Assembly: GCA_014338405.1 (NCBI GenBank)
Contig: JTDE01000026.1
Span: forward strand, 167,219 to 231,218
Length of the DNA: 64,000 nt
Source of the DNA: Paragonimus skrjabini miyazakii
Taxonomy: Eukaryota > Platyhelminthes > Trematoda > Plagiorchiida > Troglotrematidae
Reading direction: 5' to 3'
Shown here: positions 1-13,097 of the stretch, one piece after another
Position numbering within the stretch: the stretch's first letter is position 1
Layout: each line of letters begins with the position of its first letter
Program-made: the position numbers and the translations under genes
Notes under the pieces: generated by a model
What the model saw: the letters and a program-made list of their open reading frames with translations, nothing else
Databases searched by the model: none
Told to the model about the DNA's origin: nothing

Positions 1-1
1 T

Positions 2-912
2 TCCACCCCTAGCGGACTATTTTGTGCTGCAAATTTAGTAACGGGGATAGGAAGCTTACGTCGACGTTACATCAACGAAATCGATATACAGTCGATCTAA
101 AGAAATGATAAATAACTTGGTACAACGCCTGAATAATTGTCATCTTGATCTGAATACTATGTATGAATTTGCGATCAACAACTTCCTGCCATTTGTAGAC
201 ATACTTATAAGTCATTGAAAAGATGGCTGAACTGGAAGAGCTGTTTGATTAATATCCACGCGATCCGGCTAATAATTAAACTCTAGTAAATCCATAACGG
301 TCCAACATAAACAAACACTTCTTAGAGAAGAAGGGGGTCTACAAAGAGCTACCTTTTAATGGTGATTAAATCATGCATCAGACAACACAACAGCTGAGAT
401 ATTCAACTAAGCAAATATTCAGTGCGACTGAACTCTGTGCAATCGCTTGGACTCAGTAGCTACCAGCGTTTCTAATCAAAGAAGGTCTGCCTATCCGTGT
501 CAGCTCACATTGTGTTTACTGTTTTATGTATGATCGTGGAGAACGTTACTTAGGCACAGCCAAGAGATGCTTGATCTCCAGAGTGAAGAAACATTTGTTT
601 AAATGGGTACGGGGGTCCTTGTTGCCGGAGAACGGTAGTGGTACCGAAACACGTAAACGTCCGGTTTCTCCAGTCGCTAGACATTTCCAAACCAATGGTC
701 ACGTTATCGATCCAGCTTGTGTATTCAGAATCCTGTAACGTCATTTCGAATCAAGATTCTCACGGTTTACTGAAGCGGTGGCAATTTTTCGAATCATGCC
801 AACTACGTGCGCTCAGAAATAGCTGTTCGTGAACTGAATCCTCCCCTAGTCTTAATGACCTATCGCAACCTGATGATTGGTCATCCAACCCCCCTAGCGA
901 TTTGCTGCAAAA
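2..912 (+). pseudogene. Penelope-like element remnant (RT end plus GIY-YIG endonuclease)
   Basis: Decayed 3' half of a Penelope-like retroelement. PLE proteins join a reverse transcriptase (RT) to a GIY-YIG endonuclease and copy RNA into chromosomal breaks. Near position 58-90 a degraded RT motif C can be read (RRYINEI where RRYVDDI is usual). At 150-210 the post-catalytic block reads NNFLPFVDILISH, followed by stops where family members have RRxDGT...VYRKPTW. At 526-738 an open stretch gives ERYLGTAKRCLISRVKKH and, in another frame, SPVARHFQTNGHVIDPA, which match the YIG-R and ARH...TGH blocks of PLE endonucleases. A C-terminal block (FRRFTEAVAIFRI) continues to about 830. At least three frame changes and several stops make it non-functional. 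The CCCCTAGCG...GCTGCAAA words at 5-34 and 889-911 may be short direct terminal repeats. The RT fingers and palm are absent or lie before the window. Confidence 0.8.
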
Positions 913-3900
913 GACATCTGTTATCGTAAGTTTGATAATGAACAGTCAATAGAAACTACTTATATCCAACCGTTTGCCTGCCCTAAACTACTCCCTTCAG
1001 TCAAATTAATGTTGATCGCATTGTTATATAGGCCAAAGACAGAACCCAATGGATGAAATATGAGTCGTTCCAAAACCGTTTAATACTACTGCTATTTTAG
1101 AAGTAATGTTCGCGTGCAAAACACTGTTTCAATCAAAAATACAATTATTAGAATTCCCAGTTTGTTTGCCTGAACAGCCTGTGCACCTATTTTTCTCGTG
1201 CGTTCAAAAAATGTTGGCACCAAAGCTATTGTTAGCTTTTGACTATGATGATATGACAAGGTTACACGGACAGAAGTATTTTATGCAGGGAAAATACTGA
1301 ATCTTCCCTGTTAGTTAATAACAACTTAGTCGAGGTATAGAGCAACCGCCAAAATTGTAAAGAAACACTTGATGGCGTAACCTTGAATGCGGCAGTTTTG
1401 GATACAACTACTTTCTGGGTTTTGTCTTCACTCTAAAGCAGAGATATGTCACCCAGAAAAGTAGCGTTTAGTTCATCTGAGAGAAGAGCGGCGTCGATAT
1501 GTTCACGAGGCTCTGAAGTGCACAGTTCCAGCCGCCGACGAGAGCCGACCCCACCTTAAAAAGGGTTAGTGGAAAGACGAGAAAAAAGAATATGTCGTAT
1601 ACACTGGGTATTGTGACTTATAGTTTACAACTTTCCGCACCCATTAGACAACCATGTTGTCTGATTTTTTAATCTGACTGTTGTTTTTCGTTTTTTTAGA
1701 TTGCAGGAATGTATGTCGAGGATTTTTTGATCATCACACTCTAATGATTTCCTGTATGGAGCCTACGTTACCCGCAGCGCAAAGTAGTGAACGAGGCCAA
1801 TCAAGCTACATTTGTCTAGCATTTGCGTCATTTATACCTGTTTTTTTTGAAAATTTGTCAAATATGTGCAATATTTTAAACCTTCTGCTACTCCATCGGT
1901 CTGTTCCAAAAAGTTAGCCACGTGAATGAAATCAGTTATTGCTTATTTGGCTGTGCGGTTCTAGTTCCACTCAAATCATCCTCAAAATGACTGGGTGTTA
2001 AAATTATTTAAGACTAATTGATCAGTTATTAAGTGTACTAAATTAACTAATGTTTAAAATATGTTCAACAACTTCCAAGAATAGGAAACATCGGTTTTAA
2101 TGCAGATTTTGTTCACCCTACAAACTCCGAAAAGACATCATTTGATGAACAGAGTTCCCAACCGGAAAATCGATAAGGTGGATCACACCAATAACTGAAA
2201 TACGTGAACAAAGACTAAAGTGTAGGTTTTATAAAACAAGTGATTTGAATAATCAAACAAGGTAAGCTTGATTATCAAATCTGAAATAATGTTTTGTCGT
2301 AAGTGTATCATTTGATTTAGACGTTCATTTACCTCTATTTCAGCGAGTTCAGTTTATTGTTGTCACACGGTGCTCCATGTAAACAATGAGTAAATACTGT
2401 TTTGAGTTCATTGTCTTTTATTTACAGAGCACGTGCTACATAAATATAGAGTATGGAAAAACAAAAAAGTCTAAGATTGCTTTTTTTGAAAAGATAAAAA
2501 TGTGTTCTCAAATCTGAATTTCACCGATCTGAAGAGGATGGCGCCGAACATGCTTACCTCATAAATATGTTACCATCGATTCTCTTCTTGCTTCAGACCA
2601 CAAAGTGCCCAACACCTGATCGCTGACAAAAACAAAATTTACGTTTAAGACAGTTGACAATAATGTTAGAAATCAGGCATTTGTCATACCCGTGAAATGT
2701 TTCAGTTTTTGAATGTATGACTGTGTATATGCATTCTCATCAAAAAGTTTTTGTATGGAAACAAAAACTTATTGGAGGCTCAGTGTTTTAACAGCTATAC
2801 GCGCACGATGTGAGTGATTTTCTGACCTTTCACTCGGTTCAGTAAAATGGCGAGAAGATCTATAGGGTGTCGTTTTTTATCGTTAGTCAAGCACGTAAAA
2901 CAACTGGATAGATTTGGCATATGGCGGAATAACCATTTCCAGACAAAGATTACAAGTGTGAAGAGCAGACTAATTAGGTGGCTTGAATCCCAGAAAGGTA
3001 TGACTGACTGAATCAAAATCTTTCATAATCATCCCGTTATGCAAGCAAACAACGTGCGTACGTTCATTCGTTTATAGGTGCGCGCGAAATATGAGCGCTG
3101 TTGACGACAAAATGATGAAGATAAATGGACAATTTACATCTCGCAACATAAGTCTTCTTGCCTACCTGTTAGGTGAGGTAAAGTGAACCATATTGGCATT
3201 GTTGTTTATTTAAAAGGATGCTACTATCACGTATGTTTGATTTATAAGCAAAACTCCACAAACGACAATTTTCTTATTCACAATGAGCAGACAGGAACAG
3301 ACTGGAAAAATTCTGTCTGGTAGTTTCCTTGTTTACAGCAGATGCTCCTTACCATTAGGCTGCTGGATATAGTGACGTCGTACTAGTAAAAAAAGGATTC
3401 AGCTGATGTCCTAAATGTTCATACTTTGTTGGCTTGATTGGACACAGTTTATTTCAGGTTTTCCGTTCATACTAAATATGTCCACAAGGGTTTCTGGATG
3501 ATCACAAGGAATGATTTATCCTTTTTATATGGCCGTATCGGATGCGGATTGACAAACTCAGATGGATTTTGTCCATGCGCAATAAACGGGGTCGATAACT
3601 TCATACAATACTGAGTTTATTCAAAAATATTTGAGTAATCACCACCAAATTATTGTTAGTAATTTATTGTATTTCATCTATATTATTTATGAGCTTACTT
3701 CGTAATTACCTGTGAATTGTTAAATGTGAAACAGGCGTGTACGTTAAGCGGTTGTGAAACACATTTTTTATCAACTGAAATGACGAAGTCTCTCAATTGT
3801 TTTTGTCTACTTTTGAGTTTGTACAAAAGTGTTGTACTTTGAGAATGAAGCTATAAATCTATTTTTATCAGCTATATTTAATATGTTAACATTTTAAAAT

Positions 3901-6287
3901 GAAGAAGTTGCTCATGGAAAAAAACTAATCACATCAGAGTTGAATTTCCTCGTAAACGTGAACACATTTTGCACTTCGATTTTAATATACTGACTAAATC
4001 TGTTATTTTACTTGGATAGCATCTTATGTTAAAATCATTTACGGCATTGGAAAACAAAAAAACAACCACTATAGTTCTAGATTTGCTATTGACCTGCCGA
4101 AAACCAATCTCTCAATAATACTCACAATAATATCAGAAACATTTTACTATCACGCACCAAAGAAATGCACTCTAAGCCATAGGCACACTATAGATTCTTT
4201 CGTAATCAAGAATGCCTTTGACTGAATGTTCCTCGTTGAGTCTAAAATTTATATATCTGATGGCAAAAAAATGCTAGTTTTGTGTATTGGACTTCTCGGA
4301 CAACGACAAGCCCCACTATTGTGTTGGTGCATTTTGTTTACCTGTCATCTGATACTCTGCATATTGTAATGTAATGTTATCCTGCTCTCCATGGCTTCGT
4401 GATTAATTTATCAACGGTCTACCGTTTGCACTCTACCACAGTCATTGATCTATGTTGAGAGATAAAAATGGCGTGTTGTTGCAAGTTTATAAACATTCTC
4501 TGTCGTATCAAATTACCCTCACGAGTATCTACATTAGTAGACACGTTGTTGACAAAAAATGCATTAGGACGTGTACAGTATCATACATAATAAACAAGGA
4601 GTTGAATACGCTTATTGCTGGTCATCGTAGCCAAACATACGTGTTACTTTTGACAGCAGTCAAAATCTATCGTCTTTATTGATTAAGACCTTTTGGTTCA
4701 ACACTACTGACATCAGTGAAACCTTTCAAGAACCATATTTGAGCATATTATTTCTTAATGAAATTATCCTAAACTGTTCAGTTTTATTCACTAAGGTTAA
4801 ACAGGAAGCAAATCACGATGGGCCTTTAAGAGACATCATCGACTCCTCAGAATATACACGTCAGTTTTGTGTTTTGTTGCATTTTCCTGTATCGGTTCCA
4901 TCGTTTGTCCGTTTTGTTTGCAAACCCTGCTGCACGACACTAAAAAACTTTGTCGATCTTCATAGTGTTCACATTGATGTTGCTTTTGTTCACTGCTAGA
5001 ACTTTGGTTGGCCTATCGTAAGAGAATGTATGAATGCATCTTCACGTCTGTATTTATGATAAGCACACTGCACACCTAGTTTACTGGTGAAGAATTTTTT
5101 AATAACTGATAAACACTAGTTGGCATGGTCTGCACAGTTGTAGTTCATCTCAGGTTGTACATTTATATGTGATTTTCATTTAGCCCCTTCTGGCATGGTA
5201 CAACAGACTGACATTCTGCTCATATTCGAGTTGATCAGTAGTTCATATCTCTTGCACCGCCGGAAGTTGGACTGGGATGCCTGGTTTTATTAGACAATAA
5301 TGTTGACTACTGCACCACAAAATTCACGTTAGGAACCTCCAATTTATCTAGTTTACGTACTCAACCGCAGTAACTTACGAGTTTGTTCGAACACTTGGGT
5401 TCCCCCAATCGTGGACGATAGAAGTAAATAGGCTCACTGAGGATTACTGAAGAACTTGATAATTACAATCATAGATGGCTGGACGTTTGCATATGATAGT
5501 TCAATCTAGCCTAATATGACGTTCTTAGGGCGGTTGTCAACATAATTGGTAGGAATTAAAGTCCCGGTGGTGATTAAAATATGCTTTATCAATGTGTTTT
5601 AGTAGAACTGAAACATGAGTTCAGCGCTCTTTTTAAACAGAAACTGAACAAAAGTACATATTACTGTGAAAGCTGCGATCAACTGTGAGTGATTGTCAAT
5701 TTGAATTTTATCTAATCGTTTTGCAGTTAGCTTGGTTTTTTGTCCCACAGCATTTTCGTTTCTTATCTAGTTTACGTTTTCCTTGAGAAAACTAAAAGGT
5801 CTACGTAATCGTTTTCTACTACTGGTCTGATGAAGTAGTTCAGACAATGAAAATGACCTAAAACGTTTTGAATACTCACACTAGAAATATATATCTACAC
5901 TTGACCTGAATGTACTGGTTGACGCAATGGTGAAATAAACTAACAAGACTAGAGTCAACAGTATTTCGTCATTCATTCACACGACGGTCTCTCTTACTGC
6001 CTTTCCTGTGAAGTTGGAGAGCGCTTCCGGAAACACTAAGGAAAACACCTTGTCTTTAAACATTAAACAGTTCTTAATTTCGTATAATATTTTCGTGTCC
6101 TGTTACAATTGATTATCTTATTTTCTTTTAAAATGCATTTTTTTGGGAAATAAAGATCAATCGGAAATTCTTATTACAAAACTGAGAAAAACTTGAGTCA
6201 AGAAGTTAAGACAATCACAGCTGTGAAAAAGTGCGCAGTTACTAAAAAGTAAATTAGCTTTCATGTTGTTACAAACATTCAACTTAC
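913..6287. other. No supported gene (downstream of, or last intron of, the minus-strand gene)
   Basis: AT-rich sequence with only short chance-like reading frames. The longest is 107 codons at 4679-4999 plus, with no family signature and no clear splice borders. A last exon of the minus-strand gene that leaves 6288 could lie here, but none could be picked out. Around 5833-5870 a CTGATGA word is followed by GAAA, but without a convincing fold. Confidence 0.5.
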
Positions 6288-7004
6288 TCGATTCAGGTTG
6301 TAACCATTTTCCGCCATGATTTTAGGTAGATCATCGTCGAAATTCGTCCTACCATTGCTGAGAGGTAACGGTCGTTTAGGGAAGCGCAAAGGTCGTTCTT
6401 TAGATTCGGTGTCTGGAGGATTTGAATTAACAGATCTGTTTTCCAACTGCATCAAGCTCAGACATCTATCGTTTGTCACTAACGTCGATGGAATAGGTGA
6501 ACTACTTTTGACTGGACAAGGCCCCGGGGTGCAAGCTTTTCGCACAAATGGACGAAGTACAAAAGAAGAAAATCCTTTCGCCGTCTGATTCCCTCCAAAT
6601 CCTTCCTTATACTTCGACTTGCCTGAAGGGATTTCTTGTTTGGATTTGTCTTGCCGATCGGTGAGGGATACCTGACTAACAGTTCGACCGAACCATGATG
6701 GCCTAGGGAACTTCACGCTGTCTGGCGATCCGACAAGTGGAGTTTTTATTCGTTCTTCGGACCGTTCTCGTTCAACGTCGCTTACAGATGTGTTCATTAA
6801 CTCGGTTGAGTAGTTTGCTGAGGAATATCGGCGCGTGAGAAATTTGGGATTGAGTGTTTGAAATTCATGATTTCGCCTACTCGGTTCAAATGGTTTTCTA
6901 TTTGGTCCGTCGTTTGGGTTTGGTTGATTCCTCAATAAGTATTGTTGGCTGTTTGGCGTTCGAAATCTTCTAGTATCCAAAAGCTCGTAGTTCGAATCAT
7001 TACA
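6288..7004 (-). CDS. Exon of an unrecognised, disordered protein (most 3' exon found)
   Basis: Internal coding exon of 717 nt (239 codons) on the minus strand. The acceptor is a strong pyrimidine tract ending TTTTTTTCTCAG just above 7004, and the first codons read C-N-D-S-N-Y-E-L-L-D-T-R-R. The donor is CGA|GTAAGT at 6288, so the exon starts and ends in phase 0, like the two exons upstream. Without splicing the frame stops shortly after the donor. The product is rich in Ser, Pro, Arg and Asn, with repeated RxS/SxxR stretches (for example around SDVERERSEERIKTP and KERPLRFPKRPLP). I see no transmembrane segment, signal peptide or catalytic motif. It looks intrinsically disordered, possibly scaffold-like or cytoskeletal, but that is only a guess from composition. 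The final exon and stop codon are not identified. The 7.98-kb intron before it contains two PLE-A insertions. Confidence 0.7.
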
Positions 7005-9171
7005 CTGAGAAAAAAATACAAATACAGCAATGCAATTTACTCTAGATGTGACTATTACTAAGCTGACGTGACAGTTTTATGTGAAAGAGAAGTAACAGTT
7101 AGATGGTCTAAAATAAGTCCACGGAAAAATTGCTGTCTACTCAGTGAAACAGTTCATCGCAACTGAATCGTTGTAGTTTTGACTACAAGATTCGAAAACA
7201 ATCACTTTGACGAGACAGCCTGTGCCTCAGTATCACTCGTGAACATCGTTACGCGTGATGAGTCGATTGAGTCACATTTTAGTGGTTAGCAATGAGTTTT
7301 TATCGCACTCAATAAAAACGCGGACAGATACACTACTGAAATGACTCAGGCAAAACAATTTTGGTCAGAGGGTCGCCGCTATTTTGGTTGTCTTCAACAT
7401 ATGAGTGACAAACATTTGGGCTGCATTGTGTTGCCATCAAAACCCAGCCACTCGCAGGTACCATATTTCAGAGACTATAACTATGTAAAACTTTCGCCTC
7501 ACGGAAATTTCATTCTCTCTTGATTGGTCACGTGACTGATGTGACCAGTCAATCGGTGAACACAAAAGGGAGTTTGAAGGCGTAAATGCTCACGAGGATG
7601 CTGAATCTGAATGGCATTCATAGTAGCGCAACGTTTCGGGTGTTTTCATTTGTGTTATTCAGCCTGATCACTTTTACGATCTGAACTGTTTGCGGACATT
7701 TTGGTTAAAATGCTGCTGACTTCAGAGACTGCTCATTGCTCCTCTACTCAAAACAACCGTCATGAACACTGATCCATCATTTTGTTGGTAACCTTGTTTT
7801 TGCCATCCAGTGTTGTAGTATCACAGAGGAGCGTGATTTTCAAACCTTACTAACGCCTACAAAGACTCAAATACTTTCAAGTTTACCGAGACTGAGGTCG
7901 ATTACCTTCAAACTAATTAACGGGGTTTCCAAATATCACGTGACATCCACCTCAGTCATCTAGTCGCAATCGATATTCACAGATCGGGTCCTAATGAATA
8001 ACAGCTGGATTCGCAACTTGAGCTTGTCGGATGAAAGCTCCGCCTTGGGGAACGGTTCGAACACGGACTGAAAGTTTTACGGGAGTGTCCGTTTTTGTCT
8101 TACACACCATGTAACAACTTCCTGTTATTGTGACTAATGCCTACAAAAACTAATGACCCGAATTGCGCTAACAAATGAGATGTTAGCAATCCAGATCACT
8201 TACTCTGAACATGCGGAATCAGTTTGTGGGAGATTGAATAAAATTATTGAAATTGTCGTGATTAGGACTTGCCAACCTATTCGAACAACAGCTGTGGTTT
8301 CGATATCATAGTGAGGAAGACAGCTTTTGAAACGACCTACTTTATGTTATTAAACATTGATTAAACCCGGTCTCAAGTTTTTAACGAATTCAAAGAAAAC
8401 ACTAAACTCATTGCTAGTTTCATGGCTAGGAGTATAGGTTTCAAGCAAATTTCAAACTGAACCTGTCTCCACTAAATAAACCTTGATCTGTTTGGTCATA
8501 AGTACTGACCACATTTGCTAGTCTTTGGAATGCAGCTGCGTAGCCATCACTCCACTTATTTGGTGAGAACATTTAGTGAATATTCGAAATGTTGACCAAT
8601 TTTTGATTATTTCCAGATTATCAATGGCTCCTTGGGAAACTTAGAATACTTATCGATTTGCGTAAAACCATGTGTTCTGTGGTCTATCATGTGAACAACT
8701 TTTTGCAGAACGATGAGCTAGCCATTTCTGTATGCACACATTCCTGTTCACAGGAATCTGCAATAATAAAATGCGACCCAGAATTGAGACAGTCTTCAGC
8801 TTTGAGTGGAAGTTTTGGTTCTCGTTGTGATCTTCATATAATGTAATTATGTGAATCAAGCAGGCGTAGTCTTGTGAAAATCTCGTGGACAGGAGAGTGA
8901 TGGCAGTCACTCAGTAAGATTTTGATTAAATCACCCATAGTTGCTCATCACTTTTTCATTTAAACAGACCTCTCAAATAAAAGAGGCGACATATAAGAGT
9001 TTTACCTTGACAAGTGCTCATCGATAGTCTACACTAATTTCATGATGGAAATTTAACCATCAATCTGTTCTTTTTTGACAGCTTTCTTGACAACTAGACT
9101 ATCTACTGTTTAATATACTGAATTCCCTTTATCTAGTAAGTCCATTTATTCATAACAAAGAAAAGAACACA
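7005..9171. other. Intron of the minus-strand gene, no gene seen
   Basis: Part of the 7.98-kb intron between exons 15249-14986 and 7004-6288. Reading frames are short and unsupported. At 8000-8090, plus strand, a stretch reads roughly LSLSDESSALG...FEHGLKVL, which faintly resembles the N-terminal region of PLE proteins but is too short to call. Confidence 0.5.
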
Positions 9172-9690
9172 ACTTGAGATGTTAATATTTCAATTTGCCC
9201 TCTAACTCCAACGTAGGACCAGCAAATTTCATATAAGTGCACAAAGCAACAACATTTGAACGAACCAATCACATAGTTCTGACCTTTCACGCGCTAATAG
9301 TGTAGTCAATTCCATGGCAAGGATATTGTCTGCGTCAGCGCCTGCTGTGCACAAAAAACCGGACGATGTTTTCGGATTAGCATTGCCTCATTGATCGTTA
9401 ACAGCTTCGAGTTACGATTACGTAACAATATCTTGAACGGTTTAACACGGTCAACTAGGTGGCCGGTTGCTAAGATGGGCTTGACGATCGATGAAGCCGG
9501 ATTCTATGGGCTTGTTATAGTCATGACGTTGGTTTTTGACACTGCAATTGATAACCACTTGGAAATTTGCTCCATCATACGCTGACATAAGCGCCAATCT
9601 GTTCTGGCAATATGAACGTCGTTGCAACTGCAGTTGGGTTGGTATGTTACGTGAAAAATAGACTGATCAGGTGAGTGTGTATCACTGCTC
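9172..9690 (-). mobile_element. PLE-A 3' fragment (GIY-YIG domain and tail)
   Basis: A 5'-truncated minus-strand copy of the same PLE family as the elements at 12.8 and 34.0 kb. From about 9650 down to the stop at 9306 it translates as a largely open GIY-YIG endonuclease: NCSCNDVHIARTDWRL (family YIG box, here HIA), then SIVKPILATGHLVD and the C-terminal NSKLLTINEAMLIRKHRPVF...LPWN. This is the most complete C-terminus of the three copies; one in-frame stop interrupts it. Below the stop, 9175-9260 aligns with the family's 3' terminal repeat, but the hammerhead core words are mutated. It lies in the long intron, in the same orientation as the host gene. Confidence 0.85.
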
Positions 9691-12600
9691 TGGGAACCAA
9701 ACCCTCAGTGGCTGAGAGAACGTGTAATTGGGTCACTTAGTAGGTGCGCGGTATAGCCGACATCAGTTTGTGACCAGTGTTGGTCAGATGGTCACCTTTG
9801 AATTCAATCTCCAGAAATATTTTCTTCTTCCCTACATTGCCACTTTTGGTTCTTTCTTTTTATTGTTGATGTTCCGGGGTGTTTTCAGTAATCAGTACTA
9901 ATACTAGTATTAAACGCATTACTCACTTTGTTAAACCAAGTAACTGATTTCAAGTTGACTGATAAGGTGGGATAAGATAGGCGCACACTCTGAAGAATGC
10001 TTAAGTAAAGCCCCTTCTGGCTTCTTGACTGTGGTCTGAAGAACAATGAACACCTTTGATCGGGGACCGTGTCTGGTGTGGCGAAGAGTGGAAGATATTG
10101 GCATTATGGCTACGAGTCTCTGTGTTTACCGTTGCAATGTTTTCTTTTCTATCTCTCTGCGTATATTTTCTCCCGTCCACCATATACGATACAACTTTTC
10201 TCATATTGGGGTGTATTTATCATTCCTGGTTATTTTCACAAATTAAATGTATAGGGTTTCGAGCACTCAGTAGTAACTCAAAAACAGGTGCTGTATCAAT
10301 TCCGATGACAGTAAGATCACTTTATAATTGATGAAAAGGAAATGTAGCTGATAACCTAAAGATGACAGGTCGAGCTTAACTACTGAATGGTGAGTGACGC
10401 GGTAGTCAAAGTGATATTTTTGTTGAGAACAAACAGCGTGTTTGAAATTGAATTCGAAACGTTAACGTTTACTATTGACAAACCCTAGTAAGGACAAGAC
10501 CCGATTATGGTGCATTTTTCGAAATTAGCTACAATATAATTCCACGGTAATTCAAAAACATTAACTGCCGGGGATAATTCGTGTGTTTTACTTTAAATAA
10601 GTTTCGCTTCTGCCGTTGAGGCTTTCTTCAGACCGAATAGACCAGCTTCAAAATGATATTTCCTCAGCAAAAATACCACCTGGGATTTCGAAGGTGATGT
10701 TGTGCTTTTATTGTACAAAAGGAATTGAAAGTGTAGCACTAGTAACTGACGACATAACGACTAAGTAACCAACCAGACTTTCCGCTCCTTACAAAATTAT
10801 ACTGTACACTTGAGATGAACTTCGTACGCATCGAATTTTTAAATAATTTTACGCCGATCTTGCGCTCAGTTGAACAGAATGGCAAATAAATTCGCTGCAA
10901 CAGTGAACAAAACAGCGTCACAATAGTCACGAATGCGGCGATCAAGCATAAAAGATGAAGTATCCTGTATTTACAGTTAATTCTATTGTAATCTATCTAA
11001 GTATGAAATTGGCTGAACCCTATTGTAATACATGAAACAATAATATGAAGACAATCAATGTCTTTTTTGGTTAAAATATCCATACGATATTTTAGTCAGA
11101 ACAGCACCTACTTACCAGCCTTTTAACATAATGTCTATAACAGTTACTTGCACGATCTTGATAACATTTCCATTTTGCTGATTACGACTCCCAACTGAAC
11201 TTGACGAAATACACAAAACGATATTATTGAATTTTGTCGTGCACTAATCATCAAAGGTTCTTAGCTTTATAGATTTATGTACGATAAGGTGAAGTCTTCA
11301 CCAATAATTTGATGTCAGACAATCATTTTTAAATGTTGTGTTGCTCGGTTTGTAAACGAAGAAAGGTAAATAGTATTGAGTTGGTTAAATGTATGTGAAG
11401 GGGTTGTGTTCTAATAGAGCGATGGACTACACGAAGATATCACACCGAATGATTTGCGAATTTATTGTTATCATGAGACCAAAAGAAAAGCTGAGAAAAT
11501 CGTTTTGCTGTTGCTTTCAAGTGTATGTTTCTGACAGCATACTGAGATCAAAACAGATGAGTTTTTGTGTTATCTCTTTGTACGGTAAATTAAAATGTTG
11601 ATCTACTAGAGTTATTTGTTAAGCAATGTGTCCAACCTCTCATCTGAATTGATGAAGCTTATCCTGGGTCACCAGTTGCCCCAATTTTTCTGAATACTAA
11701 TGAGACGTGCAGATGTAACTGGAAATGCAAGTAGTGCGAAACTAACGATTTCGGGTAACCTATTTGAGCAAATATCCTGTACATTCGGTCAGTGTGGCGG
11801 GCTAGTGAGAAAACGGACGCTGACCGTGTAAGGCTTTATAATCATGACCCTTTCAGTGTTCACTACATAGATGGGTAATGTAATTCGAGAAAATTCTTAC
11901 AATATGCCCAATAAAATGACTATTAAATGAATGACTTCGAAGAAAATAATACATAAGCCCCCAACCCTGTATAACGTGTAAAAAAATGTTTATGTGTGAC
12001 CTGATGTGTTTGGAAAAGTATATGGATGTAAACTGGATCTCTTAATTGTCATTTACAATGCACTGAGAATTTACTCATCGTAACTATCTAAACTGGGTAT
12101 AGCATTTTATCTAACTTTGGAATATATTACAACTTCCAAACCAATGGTTACATAATATGTAAATAGACAGATATTTTTTGTTGCTGCGTTCTGCAATCTT
12201 CATTGGCTGGTCGAAACAACCGATTTTACAACCACCGTTGTTGTGCTTGACAATCCAGATGTCTTGTTTTATTGTTTTATATATAATCCATGCAAACCTC
12301 ATTCACTCCTAAAAGCTAGATGAAAATCACCTCATACATTATCGGGTATAGCGCGTGTTGCCTTGCAAACATGCGAGGCTAATCAGATAGCGTTGTTTTC
12401 ACATCGCTTTCCTTACAGATTACTTTCTATGGTGTCTCTACGAAGTGTCTGTTAAGTATTCAACTTTCTTATTTCTAACCATCTGCTGTTGTTTGTGTAA
12501 AAACTGTGTTTGGTAATTGTGCTAAAAACAGACAAACACACAAAAATAAGGCTAGCGGACATTTTAAAAATATTTCTAATGAAGAAACTATATACTGTAC

Positions 12601-12817
12601 GTTAATTATTAATGTCAAATTTCCGAAGTAAGTCTTTGAAGTAATTAATACAACCAGGTCAAAATATCATCATATATAGCATGCACGGTATTTTATCTAA
12701 CTTGATCTGATTTACACAATTTACAGTCAGGATTTTAAATTGTATTGGATAGGATTTTATTTCTTCAGAGTAGTTACAACAGAGATGTTCAGTGTTATCC
12801 TCTTTCAGATCCATGCG
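9691..12817. other. Intron of the minus-strand gene, no gene seen
   Basis: Continuation of the long intron. Around 10046-10331 all three plus frames stay open for 60-90 codons, one of them hydrophobic, but without a start context, splice borders or family motif. I treat this as chance. Nothing else stands out. Confidence 0.5.
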
Positions 12818-13026
12818 AGACATCTCTAAAATGATTCTGAAAGCTTTGTTGATCACGGTCGACCGACTGATTTTCAGTAGCACTCGCACCTCACCTCTTC
12901 ACACTGTTCCAGAGCCATTTCGTAAGGTGCTCATAAATCCTCTCCGACAGTAGCTAAGTTATGTTCTCAAATTAGCCTACTGGAAAACAACAAGCTACAA
13001 AGTAGGTAAGGAATGACGAAAAATAG

Positions 13027-13097
13027 ATATATCTCGCGAGACGTGAACATTTCGATTTAGTCTCATCAGTCATCAGTCAGCAAATTTTGTGCAAACT
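13027..13097 (-). repeat. Left inverted terminal repeat of PLE-A copy 1
   Basis: Reverse complement of the element's right end (14876-14950), with interspersed mismatches. Read on the minus strand it contains GAAA and TCTCGCGAG as in the right end, but CTGATGA is duplicated in tandem (13063-13076), which removes the stem I partner. The ribozyme here is therefore probably dead. Its inner edge overlaps the first codons of the RT frame. Confidence 0.75.

Noticed and set aside
2847..3009. 54-codon plus-strand ORF (starts MARRSIGCRFLSLVKHVKQL) with a possible donor at 2997
   Set aside because: The nearest plausible acceptor downstream leads quickly to a stop, and no homology or partner exon was seen.
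5833..5870. CTGATGA followed by GAAA, a possible hammerhead
   Set aside because: No stem III or cleavage triplet in a compatible position.
8000..8090. Possible N-terminal PLE fragment (LSLSDESSALG)
   Set aside because: Too short and without neighbouring RT sequence.
10046..10331. Three overlapping plus-strand frames, one hydrophobic like a membrane protein
   Set aside because: All three frames are open at once, with no start context, splice signals or motif; best explained by chance lack of stops.
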